This document shows positions 1-7,176 of a DNA stretch of 64,000 nt, in pieces. Source of the DNA: Caulobacteraceae bacterium (GTDB lineage: Bacteria > Pseudomonadota > Alphaproteobacteria > Caulobacterales > Caulobacteraceae); the NCBI GenBank assembly GCA_947475415.1, contig CANJLH010000003.1, positions 124,001 through 188,000 on the forward strand, read 5' to 3'. The notes under the pieces are model-generated. The model saw only the letters and a list, made by a program, of their open reading frames with translations. It did not search any database and was not told the origin of the DNA. Both the position numbers and the translations under genes were made by a program. Each line of letters begins with the position of its first letter. The first letter of the stretch is position 1.

Positions 1-1
1 G

Positions 2-571
2 CTGGCCTGCGACCTGCGCCAGGAGGCCGCCGTGGTGGCCCTGGTCAATGGCGCGGAAGCCGAACTGGGCCCGGTGACCCTGCTGGTCAACAACGCCAGC
101 CTGTTCGAGGATGACAGTTTCGCAAGCGTCAACCGGGCATCCTGGGACCTGCATCTGGAGACCAACCTGCGCGCGCCGGTGGTGTTGTCGCAGGCCTTCG
201 CCGCGCGGCTGCCGCCCGGCCACGAGGGCCTGATCGTCAACATCCTCGACCAGCGGGTGCTTCGGCCAACCCCGGAGTTCTTCAGCTACACCTTGTCGCG
301 GTGCGCCCTGTGGGACGCCACGTTGATGATGGCCCAGGCGCTGGCGCCGCGCATCCGCGTCAACGCCATCGGCCCCGGGCCGGTGCTGGCCTCCATCCAC
401 CAGACCCCGGCAGACTTCGCGGCGGAGGCTGAGGCCACCCCCCTGGGGCATGCGGTGAGCCCGCTGGAGATCGCCCAGGCGCTCAACTACCTCATCGACG
501 CCCGATCGGTGACCGGTCAATTGATCGCCGTGGATTCTGGCCAGCACCTGCCCGCACCGGAGCGCCGATGA
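2..571 (+). CDS. SDR family oxidoreductase, FolM/pteridine-reductase-like (5' partial)
   Basis: The reading frame is open from the window edge, so the N-terminus with the Rossmann glycine motif lies outside. What remains shows the SDR core: LVNNAS (the NNAG-type motif), then the substrate-binding and C-terminal part ending in a VTGQLIAVDSGQHL motif typical of SDR enzymes. It overlaps folB by an ATGA junction, which suggests a folate/pterin role like FolM (dihydromonapterin or dihydrofolate reduction); that role is inferred from context. Oddity: where SDRs have Tyr-x3-Lys, this one reads SYTLSRC, so the catalytic Lys is Arg (codon cgg at 299-301). Either activity is altered or Arg substitutes. 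Confidence 0.85.
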   Translation: MACDLRQEAAVVALVNGAEAELGPVTLLVNNASLFEDDSFASVNRASWDLHLETNLRAPVVLSQAFAARLPPGHEGLIVNILDQRVLRPTPEFFSYTLSRCALWDATLMMAQALAPRIRVNAIGPGPVLASIHQTPADFAAEAEATPLGHAVSPLEIAQALNYLIDARSVTGQLIAVDSGQHLPAPERR

Positions 572-981
572 CCACGCCCACCAAGCCTGTCGCCGAGATG
601 CCCCTGGTCGCCGAGGCGCGCGTGAGGGTGGTGATGACCAAGATCTTCGTCACCGGCGTCAAGCTGCAGGCGGAGATCGGCGTGCACCCGCACGAGCGCG
701 GCCGCGCCCAGCCGCTGGTGGTTGATGTGGAGCTTGACGTCCCCGCCGCGGGCTTGAAGCGCCTGCGCGACACGGTGAACTACGAGACCATCGTTCAGGC
801 CGCCCGTGACGTGGCCGCCCAGGGTCACATCGCCCTGGTAGAGACCTTCGCTGAACAACTGGCACGCCTCTGCCTGGCCGACGAGCGCGTCACCCGCGCC
901 CGGGTGCGGGTGGAAAAGCCCCTGGCGCTGGCCCCCGACGCCGCCGGGGCCGGGGTTGAGGTGACCCTGGTCAGGGGTTGA
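568..981 (+). CDS. folB: Dihydroneopterin aldolase FolB
   Basis: Converts 7,8-dihydroneopterin to 6-hydroxymethyl-dihydropterin and glycolaldehyde in cytosolic folate synthesis. The region KIFVTGVKLQAEIGVHPHERG near the N-terminus, the VNYETIV segment and VETFAEQLARLCL are the family's usual landmarks, and the C-terminal VRVEKPLALAPDAAGAGVEV is the conserved Lys-Pro strand. The start at 568 (GGAG five bases upstream) overlaps the preceding SDR stop as ATGA and gives 137 aa. An internal ATG at 634 preceded by GAGG would give 115 aa, closer to the usual family length, so the first 22 residues are uncertain. Confidence 0.92.
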   Translation: MTTPTKPVAEMPLVAEARVRVVMTKIFVTGVKLQAEIGVHPHERGRAQPLVVDVELDVPAAGLKRLRDTVNYETIVQAARDVAAQGHIALVETFAEQLARLCLADERVTRARVRVEKPLALAPDAAGAGVEVTLVRG

Positions 982-1796
982 ACGGGTGAAACTTGGTCCG
1001 CCGCCTTGAGCGCGCGGCCTCTGTCGCCGGATTTTCGCGGCGGGGCAGACACCCTGAAGATGATCCGAGGACATTGGCGTTGTCGTCAACAGACGCCGCG
1101 GCGCGCCGGGCGCGGGGCGATCGAGGTGCTAACGACCTTGCGCGAAATGTTCAGTTCGTTAGCGCCTTGGGCCGAGGTATTTCTTAGTGTTTTCAAAATC
1201 CTGATGGGGGAAAGGCGTAGACACTGCTTTCGGTTAGTCGGTGTTTTTCGAGGAGCGAACAGCACCTTGTGGGCGGCGGCGGCGGCCCGCAGGGATGTCC
1301 AGGCGCCGACCATTCTCCCCCCATTTTTCAAACCGTTTTTTGCTGTCGGCGCCTTGGGGCTTTGAACAGGCATTTGTTTTCACGCTTGTTTCCGGGATTT
1401 CCACGCGCCGCGGGCGCCGACAACGCGGCGCCGACAATCTGGCGGTTTGGGATTGGGGAGCGGCGGGGTGGGGCGGGAGGTCTGGACGGTGAACGAACAT
1501 CATTGGCGGTTTGGCGCAAGTATAGCATCGGCGAAGGGTCGACGCAAACAAAACGAGAACATTTGCCCGTTTAGCACTGCGCGCGCGCTGGCGCCGTGCG
1601 GCGGCGGGGTCGCAAGCTTTTCAACCACGAACGACGGTGGCCGGGACACCTACTCATTTCCGGGGTTCACGCCATGATCGCCTCCAAGGTGGCGTCAGCA
1701 GGTCTGTCCGCCTTCGATGATCCGTCGTGTTGCAGACCCCCTGGCGCCGGCGCGGAAAATCCCCACATTCAGGTCGGCTTTCCTGGAGGGACTTCC
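982..1796 (+). other. 815-bp non-coding region rich in short repeats
   Basis: No reading frame here has recognisable protein features; the open frames overlap one another on both strands, as expected from high GC. The stretch holds an inverted repeat (1125-1166), four copies of GGCGCCGAC (1302-1310, inverted at 1345-1353, 1413-1421, 1427-1435), an 11-bp direct repeat TGGCGGTTTGG (1440-1450 and 1504-1514) and a G-run cluster at 1449-1477. AT-richer islands around 1320-1400 could hold promoters. It may encode an untranslated RNA or a long leader for the DUF4870 gene; nothing confirms either. Confidence 0.6.
1125..1166. repeat. Inverted repeat, 11-bp arms with 20-bp spacer
   Basis: GGTGCTAACGA (1125-1135) faces TCGTTAGCGCC (1156-1166). 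Eight inner bases (GCTAACGA/TCGTTAGC) pair perfectly and ten of eleven overall. The centre-to-centre distance is 31 bp, about three helical turns, which fits a pair of half-sites on one DNA face better than a compact RNA hairpin. It lies 143 bp after folB. Function unknown; operator or stem are both possible. Confidence 0.55.
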
Positions 1797-2207
1797 TTGT
1801 CCGACACCGCCAACACCCTGCCCGCCCCCGCCGCCACGCAGGAAGACCGCCTGATGCCGGCGGTGACCTACGGCCTCTATTTCGTCGGCCTGTTCACCGG
1901 CGTGCCGATCCTGGCCGGCGCGGTGCTGGCCTATGTGGTCCGCGCCAAGGCGGGGCCGGCCATGCAGACCCACTACACCTATCTGATCCGCACCTTCTGG
2001 GGCGCGGTTCTGTGGTCGATCGCAGGCGGGGCGCTGATCATCGTCGGCATCCCCACCTCCATCGTGCTGGTGGGCATCCCGCTGCTGATGCTGGGCGGAG
2101 CGATCCTGGGTCTGGTCTATCTGTGGATCCTGCTGCGCCTGGTGGTCGGGTCCATCCACCTGTTGCAGGGCGAGGCGCATCCGCGGCCGCTGGCGTTGAT
2201 CGCGTAG
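1797..2207 (+). CDS. Small integral membrane protein, DUF4870-like
   Basis: About 136 aa with a short hydrophilic N-terminus and three hydrophobic segments (roughly residues 24-46, 64-86 and 88-115), matching the Tic20/DUF4870-like group of small inner-membrane proteins of unknown function (TYGLYFVGLFTGV..., then AMQTHYTYLIRTFW). I chose the TTG start at 1797 because GGAGGG sits six bases upstream at 1785-1790; the in-frame ATG at 1674 would add a 41-residue proline/arginine-rich leader with no such site. It is alone between the large gap and the toxin-antitoxin pair, so the context gives no clue to its job. Confidence 0.8.
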   Translation: MSDTANTLPAPAATQEDRLMPAVTYGLYFVGLFTGVPILAGAVLAYVVRAKAGPAMQTHYTYLIRTFWGAVLWSIAGGALIIVGIPTSIVLVGIPLLMLGGAILGLVYLWILLRLVVGSIHLLQGEAHPRPLALIA

Positions 2208-2227
2208 GGCGCGCGCCCGCACTTGTC

Positions 2228-2258
2228 TTGACATTGTCGGGCAAATTGGTCGCTATCC
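2228..2258 (+). promoter_or_regulatory. Probable housekeeping promoter of the toxin-antitoxin operon
   Basis: TTGACAT at 2228-2234 resembles the -35 box and GCTATCC at 2252-2258 resembles the Caulobacter-type -10 box (GCTANAWC). The spacing is 17 bp between these blocks, somewhat long for the Caulobacter consensus. Transcription would begin near 2264, giving a leader of about 20 bases before the antitoxin ATG at 2285. TA promoters are usually autorepressed by the complex; the operator itself was not identified. Confidence 0.5.
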
Positions 2259-2284
2259 GCGTGGAAGGTAGTCCCAGGACGGCG

Positions 2285-2551
2285 ATGTCACCCCGCTCCG
2301 AAAAGCTCGATCTGCGCCTTACGGCGGCGGACAAGCATGTGCTGAAAACTGCGGCGGGCGCCGCCCGTTGCTCGGTCAGCGAGTTCGTGCTGGAGAGCGC
2401 TTTGGCCCGCGCCCAGGAAACCCTGCCGGATCGACAGGCTTTCGGCCTGGACGCTGATCGCTGGGAAGCTTTCCTATCGGCGCTGGACGCGCCGATGCGC
2501 CCTGCGCCCCGCCTGGCGCGACTGCTGAGAGAGCCCAGCGCCTTCGAATGA
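2285..2551 (+). CDS. DUF1778 ribbon-helix-helix antitoxin, TacA-like
   Basis: 88 aa. The N-terminal half (SEKLDLRLTAADKHVLKTAA...SVSEFVLESAL) is the DUF1778 RHH DNA-binding fold of TacA/AtaR antitoxins. The C-terminal tail (residues about 50-88, FGLDADRWEAFLSALD) is the toxin-wrapping segment. It overlaps the following GNAT gene by ATGA, the standard antitoxin-first arrangement. Known family role: neutralise the acetyltransferase toxin and, with it, repress the operon. Pairing is confident; specificity and activity of this pair are not shown by sequence. Confidence 0.92.
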   Translation: MSPRSEKLDLRLTAADKHVLKTAAGAARCSVSEFVLESALARAQETLPDRQAFGLDADRWEAFLSALDAPMRPAPRLARLLREPSAFE

Positions 2552-3048
2552 GCGGCGGGCTGGCCGTCGAGGCCCTCAGACGGGGCCACGATGTCGATGG
2601 CTTCGACTGCGGCAAGGAACCGCTCAACCGGTTTCTTGTGCGCTATGCGCTGCAAAACCAGCAGATGGGCGCGTCACGCACCTATGTGGCCGCGCATGGC
2701 GATAAAATCCTCGGTTACTACACGCTGGTGTTCGGTGAAGTGGCCTTCGCCGATGCGCCGGAGCGTCTGCGCAAGGGAGCCGCGCCACATCCGGCGCCGC
2801 TGATGGTGCTGGCGCGGCTGGCTGTTCCCGCCACGGCCATGGGGCGCGGCCTTGGTTCCGGCCTCCTCAAGGACGCGATGCTGCGGACGTTGCAAGCGGC
2901 CGAAATCGCGGGGCTGCGCGCGCTGGCGGTCCACGCCAAGGATGAAGAGGCGCGGCGCTTCTATGAGCATTTCAACTTCGCAGCGTCACCGACCGACCCC
3001 ATGCACCTGTTCGTGCTGCTGAAGGAGGTTCGGGCGCTGCTTAGTTAG
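2548..3048 (+). CDS. GNAT-family toxin, TacT-like tRNA acetyltransferase
   Basis: 166 aa. FDCGKEPLNRFL near residue 19 is the signature opening of TacT/AtaT toxins, RGLGSG at 100-105 is the acetyl-CoA pyrophosphate loop, and ARRFYEHFNF supplies the Tyr (residue 139) that acts in catalysis in TacT. Characterised relatives acetylate the amino group of aminoacyl-tRNA and stop translation; which tRNA is targeted here cannot be read from sequence. Translationally coupled to the antitoxin. Its stop overlaps the convergent ilvE stop by four bases. All key motifs are intact, so the toxin is probably functional. Confidence 0.92.
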   Translation: MSGGLAVEALRRGHDVDGFDCGKEPLNRFLVRYALQNQQMGASRTYVAAHGDKILGYYTLVFGEVAFADAPERLRKGAAPHPAPLMVLARLAVPATAMGRGLGSGLLKDAMLRTLQAAEIAGLRALAVHAKDEEARRFYEHFNFAASPTDPMHLFVLLKEVRALLS

Positions 3049-3932
3049 ACCGACACCACCTGCCGGCGCACCATCCTGGCGTAGTCGTCCATCAGGCCGA
3101 GCGAGATATTCCCCGGCTTGAACCGGTACTCGCCGATCTCGGCCACCGGGGTGACCTCAGCGGCGGAGCCGGTCACGAAGCATTCGGAGAAGGTCGAAAG
3201 CTCCTCGGGCTTGATGTGGCGCTCAATCACCTCAAAGCCCTTGGCCTTGGCCAGCTTGATCACCGACTGGCGGGTGATGCCGTTCAGGAAGCAGTCGGGC
3301 AATGGGGTATGGATCGTCCCGCCGCGGACGAAGAACACGTTGGAGCCGGTGGATTCGGCGATATAGCCCCGGTAGTCGAGCATCATCGCGTCAGTGTAGC
3401 CGGCCTTCTCCGCGGCGTGCTTGGAGATGGTGCAGATCATGTAGAGGCCGGTGGCCTTGGCGTGCACCGGCTCGGTCTCCGGCGAGGGTCGCCTGTACTT
3501 CGCCCAGCACATACGGATGCCGCGGGCCTTGGTTTCCGGGTCGAAATAGCTCGGCCAGTCCCACACCGCGATGGCGACGTGGATCTTGGTGTCCTGTGCG
3601 GAAACCCCGATCATCTCCGTGCCGCGCCAGGCGATAGGACGGATGTAGCAGTCGTCGAGCCCGTTCTTGGCGCAGGCGTCCTTGCAGGCCTGATCGATCT
3701 GGGCCACCGTAAACGGAATCTCGAAGTCCAGGATCTCGGCGGACTTGAACAGCCGCTCCGTATGCGCCGTAAGCTCATAGATCTCGCCGCCGTACATGCG
3801 CTCGCCCTCGAACACCGCCGAGGCGTAGTGGAGGCCATGCGTCAGTACGTGCACCTTCGCCTCGCGCCAGGGAACGAACTGGCCGTCCAGCCAGATCCAT
3901 CCATCGCGGTCGTCGAAGGGAACAATAGACAT
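3045..3932 (-). CDS. ilvE: Branched-chain amino acid aminotransferase
   Basis: Fold-type IV PLP aminotransferase of about 295 aa that transfers the amino group between glutamate and the 2-oxo acids of Val, Leu and Ile. Landmarks: GLHYASAVFEGERMYGG, an Arg-rich substrate segment, the PLP lysine in HAKATGLYM, the E/D region YIAESTGSNVFFV, and SECFVTGSAAEVTPV. The start at 3932 is set by AAAGGAGGCG nine bases upstream; the frame runs open to 3995 but without a better site. A TTGACG -35-like element lies on the minus strand at 3991-3986, with no clear -10. Convergent with the toxin gene, divergent from the two-component pair. Confidence 0.95.
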   Translation of the reverse strand: MSIVPFDDRDGWIWLDGQFVPWREAKVHVLTHGLHYASAVFEGERMYGGEIYELTAHTERLFKSAEILDFEIPFTVAQIDQACKDACAKNGLDDCYIRPIAWRGTEMIGVSAQDTKIHVAIAVWDWPSYFDPETKARGIRMCWAKYRRPSPETEPVHAKATGLYMICTISKHAAEKAGYTDAMMLDYRGYIAESTGSNVFFVRGGTIHTPLPDCFLNGITRQSVIKLAKAKGFEVIERHIKPEELSTFSECFVTGSAAEVTPVAEIGEYRFKPGNISLGLMDDYARMVRRQVVSV

Positions 3933-4009
3933 TGCGCAAACGCCTCCTTTCAGCGTCCTTCCCTTAAGGACCGCCGCCGGGCGTTCGTCAAACAAATTGG
4001 GGCGCTTGC

Positions 4010-4714
4010 ATGAACCGTTCGACCGGGCCGTTGCGTGAACGCCACCTCCTGGTGGTCGACGACGATGACCGGATCCGCGAGCTGCTGAAGGCCTATTTGA
4101 CCCGCGCTGGCTTTCGCGTCACCGCCGCGCCCGGCGCTGCCGCGGCGCGCAACCTGATGCAGACGCTCGACTTCGACCTAGCCGTCCTGGACGTGATGAT
4201 GCCGGGCGAGGACGGGTTTTCCCTGGTCCGCTGGCTGCGCCAAGGCGGCCCCCAGGCGGGCACCCCGGTGCTGATGCTCACCGCCCGCGGTCTGCCCGAG
4301 GACCGGATCGAGGGCCTGCGGCTGGGCGCCGACGACTATCTGGCCAAGCCGTTCGAACCGGAGGAATTGCTGCTTCGCATCGAGGCGATCCTGCGCCGCT
4401 CCCAGGGCCGGACCAGCAACTCAGGGCCGCTTTCCCTGGGCCGCTGCAGCTTTGATCCGGACCGAGGCGAACTCCTGGTGGATGGCGCGCCGGCGCGCAT
4501 CACCGAGGCGGAAGTCGGCCTGATGCGCCGCCTTGCGCGCACGCCGCATGAGCCAGTGGATCGGCTGGAGTTGGCCAATGGCTCGGCCGACCCCTCCGCC
4601 CGGGCGGTGGACGTTCAGGTCACCCGGTTGCGCCGCAAGATAGAGGCCGACCCCAAGACCCCCCGTTACCTGCAGACTGTGCGCGGCGTCGGCTATCTGC
4701 TGGCCCCGGACTGA
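4010..4714 (+). CDS. OmpR-family response regulator
   Basis: 234 aa. Receiver domain (about residues 10-125) with the acidic pair VVDDDDR, phospho-acceptor Asp61 in VLDVMMPGEDGF, the switch Thr in LMLTARG and Lys in YLAKPFEP. The C-terminal winged-helix domain ends in VTRLRRKIEADP...LQTVRGVGYLL. It overlaps the sensor kinase gene by one base (TGATG), so the two form a cognate pair. Which genes it controls is unknown; similar pairs in alphaproteobacteria have been annotated PetR-like, but nothing here proves that link to petABC. Confidence 0.93.
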   Translation: MNRSTGPLRERHLLVVDDDDRIRELLKAYLTRAGFRVTAAPGAAAARNLMQTLDFDLAVLDVMMPGEDGFSLVRWLRQGGPQAGTPVLMLTARGLPEDRIEGLRLGADDYLAKPFEPEELLLRIEAILRRSQGRTSNSGPLSLGRCSFDPDRGELLVDGAPARITEAEVGLMRRLARTPHEPVDRLELANGSADPSARAVDVQVTRLRRKIEADPKTPRYLQTVRGVGYLLAPD

Positions 4715-6054
4715 TGGCGCAGGGCTCCTTTCTTCGCCGCGCAGGCCGGTGGATGAAACGTCGGCTGCCGACAACCCTGTTCGGCCGCAGCCTGCTGATC
4801 ATCCTAGCCCCCGTGCTTGCCATGCAGATCGCGGTGACCTGGGTGTTCTTCGACGCCCACTGGCGCACGGTGACCGCCAGGCTGTCCGAAGGTCTGGCTG
4901 GCGACGTGGCCTGGGCGGTTGAGAGCTACAAGGACGATCCGGCGTCGCTGACCAGGATCCAGGCGCGGGCCGAGGAATCCATGAGTTTATCGGTGGCTTT
5001 GCAGCCAGGCCGCATGCTGCCCGAACGCCGCCGCTTCTCGCGCTTCGCCGACATCGACCGATCCCTCGACAGGGCGCTTTCCGAACGGCTGGACGAACCG
5101 TTCTGGTTCGACACCACCCGCTATCCGGCCTACGTCGATATTCGGGTCCAGGCCCCTGGCGGAATCCTGCGCATCCTGGCGCCGCGAGATCGGGCCTTCG
5201 CCACCCAGGGCCATATCTTCGTCCTGTGGCTGACCGTCGCCACCTTGTTACTCAGCGCGGTGTCGATCCTGTTCATCCGCAACCAGGTGCGCGCCATCGA
5301 ACGGCTGGCGACAGCGGCGGACGCTTTTGGCCGGGGTGCTGACTCCCCGGCCTTCAAACCGCATGGCGCGCGCGAGGTGCGGCAAGCGGCGAGCGCCTTC
5401 CTGGCCATGCGCAACCGAATCCAGCGACACATCGACCAGCGCACCGCCCTGCTGGCCTCAGTGAGCCACGACCTGCGTACGCCGCTGACCCGCCTGAAAC
5501 TGGCCCTGGCCCTGGACGACGCCAGTCCTGGCGTCGCCGGAATGAAGCAGGATCTGGTCGAGATGGAGCACATGATCGATGAATACCTCGATTTCGCTCG
5601 TGGCGAGGGCGGCGAGGCGTCGGAGGACGTGCGGCTGGCCCCGCTGATCGAGGTTGTATGTGAAGGCGCCCGGCGCACTGGGGCCCTCGTCGGCGTCGAG
5701 GCGGACCCCGGGCTTAGCGCACGCGTGCGGCCCAATGCCCTGAAACGGGCGCTGGGCAATCTGGTGATGAACGCCGCGGCGCACGGCGAGACGGTGGCGG
5801 TCGCCGCGAGGACCCGTAGCGCCGGCGGAGTGGAGATCACCGTCGACGACGATGGCCCCGGCATCCCCGAGGCGCAGTACGAAGAGGCGTTCAAGGCCTT
5901 CAGCCGGCTGGACGAATCCCGCAACCAGAACACCAAGGGCGTCGGCCTGGGCCTGGCCATCGCCCAGGACGTCGCCCGCGGCCACGGCGGCGAAATCACG
6001 CTGAGCCGATCTCCGCTGGGGGGCCTGCGGGCGACATTGCGGCTGCCCGGTTAG
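4714..6054 (+). CDS. EnvZ-type sensor histidine kinase
   Basis: 446 aa inner-membrane kinase. Transmembrane helix 1 spans about residues 21-42, followed by a periplasmic sensor segment of about 125 residues, helix 2 at about 168-190, a HAMP linker, then the dimerisation domain with phospho-His252 in SVSHDLRTPL. The ATPase domain has the N box (LVMNAAAHG), G1 (DDDGPGIPE) and G2 (GVGLGLAIAQ). It would phosphorylate the regulator immediately upstream. The periplasmic part has no recognisable ligand domain, so the signal is unknown. Confidence 0.93.
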   Translation: MAQGSFLRRAGRWMKRRLPTTLFGRSLLIILAPVLAMQIAVTWVFFDAHWRTVTARLSEGLAGDVAWAVESYKDDPASLTRIQARAEESMSLSVALQPGRMLPERRRFSRFADIDRSLDRALSERLDEPFWFDTTRYPAYVDIRVQAPGGILRILAPRDRAFATQGHIFVLWLTVATLLLSAVSILFIRNQVRAIERLATAADAFGRGADSPAFKPHGAREVRQAASAFLAMRNRIQRHIDQRTALLASVSHDLRTPLTRLKLALALDDASPGVAGMKQDLVEMEHMIDEYLDFARGEGGEASEDVRLAPLIEVVCEGARRTGALVGVEADPGLSARVRPNALKRALGNLVMNAAAHGETVAVAARTRSAGGVEITVDDDGPGIPEAQYEEAFKAFSRLDESRNQNTKGVGLGLAIAQDVARGHGGEITLSRSPLGGLRATLRLPG

Positions 6055-6055
6055 A

Positions 6056-6295
6056 GCCGCGGTCGTCGCCCATGAGTGGACTTCGACGCCTGGCGCGAAA
6101 TTCGCTCATGCCGCTGACACCACCACTGCGGATGTCATCGACGCGACGCGGCTTGTGCCTCAGTTGGTTCTATTGGTGCGTGGACCCGACGCAATGCACT
6201 TGGCCATCGTTCGGCGCCTTGACGACGGGCTCGCCACATTCGACGAACGCTTGGGTACTGCGGCGCTCTCCCTGCGCCTGAACCTGATCGACTGA
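6056..6295 (+). pseudogene. 5'-truncated PIN-domain (VapC-type) toxin remnant
   Basis: In the frame ending at the tga 6293-6295 the translation contains TADVIDATRLV...LLVRGPDAMHLAIVRRLDDGLATFDERLGTAALSLRL. This is the C-terminal half of a PIN ribonuclease: the GPDAMHLA helix carries the conserved Asp and TFDERL carries the last acidic residue. The N-terminal half with the first catalytic Asp is missing; the frame runs directly out of the end of the kinase gene with no start codon before an internal ATG at 6194. No antitoxin is adjacent. I read it as the decayed tail of a vapC gene lost by deletion. Confidence 0.7.
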
Positions 6296-6315
6296 CTGTC
6301 GATCGGCCGTGGCTT

Positions 6316-7110
6316 CTAACTCCCCAATTCCTTCGAGCGTCTGACCGCGGCGGCGACCGCATCGCGCAACAGGGGCGTGAAGCCACCCTCGCCCATCAGC
6401 ACCTTGAGCGCCGCTTCGGTGGTGCCGCCGGGTGAGGTGACCTGGCGGCGCAGTTCGGCCGGATCCTCACCGCTCTGGCCGAGCAGGCCCGCAGCGCCGG
6501 TGATGGTTCCGCGCGCCAGAGCCGCGGCGGCCTCCGGCGTCAGGCCAGCTTGCAGGCCCGCCGCCTCCAGGGCCTCGATGAAAGCGTAGAGATAGGCCGG
6601 GGCGGAGCCGGAGACGGCGGTAGCCGCGTGCATCAGGTCTTCGTCGAGGAAATCCACCACCTGGCCCACCGGCGCGAACATGGCGTGGGCCGCGGCCCGC
6701 GCCGCGGGTCGATCAGCGAAGATGCTGGCGACGCCCTGGCGGATCGCCACGGCTGTGGTCGGCATCACCCGTGCGACCGCGCGACCGCCAAACGCCGCCG
6801 CGAGATCCTGTGACGACACTCCGGCGGCAATGGAAACCACCAGGGCGTCGGCGGTGAGCCAGGGCGCCACCTCCGCCGCCGCCGCGCGCCAGATCTGCGG
6901 CTTGACGCATACAAGTACGGTCCTGGCATGGGCCAGATCGGCGTCCGGCGGATTGAGGATTGCGCCATCGCGCTGGGCCGCTAAGGCGGCAGGTCCGGGA
7001 AACGGGTCGCGGATGATCAGATCAGCGGGCGAGAAGGCCTGCGCCGCGCGCCATCCTTCGATCAGCGCGCCACCCATCCGGCCCGCGCCCAGCATCAGGA
7101 TGGGCGTCAT
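6316..7110 (-). CDS. proC: Pyrroline-5-carboxylate reductase
   Basis: 264 aa, the last step of proline synthesis: NAD(P)H reduction of pyrroline-5-carboxylate. The N-terminal dinucleotide fold starts MTPILMLGAGRMGGAL. VCVKPQ and ATAVSGSAPAYLY mark the middle, and the C-terminal family signature QVTSPGGTTEAALKVL is complete. It ends 20 bases from the VapC remnant and lies downstream of the YbjN gene on the same strand, separated by 66 bases, so co-transcription is plausible. Length is normal. Confidence 0.96.
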   Translation of the reverse strand: MTPILMLGAGRMGGALIEGWRAAQAFSPADLIIRDPFPGPAALAAQRDGAILNPPDADLAHARTVLVCVKPQIWRAAAAEVAPWLTADALVVSIAAGVSSQDLAAAFGGRAVARVMPTTAVAIRQGVASIFADRPAARAAAHAMFAPVGQVVDFLDEDLMHAATAVSGSAPAYLYAFIEALEAAGLQAGLTPEAAAALARGTITGAAGLLGQSGEDPAELRRQVTSPGGTTEAALKVLMGEGGFTPLLRDAVAAAVRRSKELGS

Positions 7111-7176
7111 GCCTTGCGTCCTATCTGGTTGAGGTCGGTTCGACCTTAGGCGGTCGCCGCCGCCAAGTCAGCCGCC

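Noticed and set aside
1234..1677. Several open frames on both strands in the gap after folB
   Set aside because: They overlap one another, are Arg/Pro/Gly-rich and contain no motif or ribosome-binding site.
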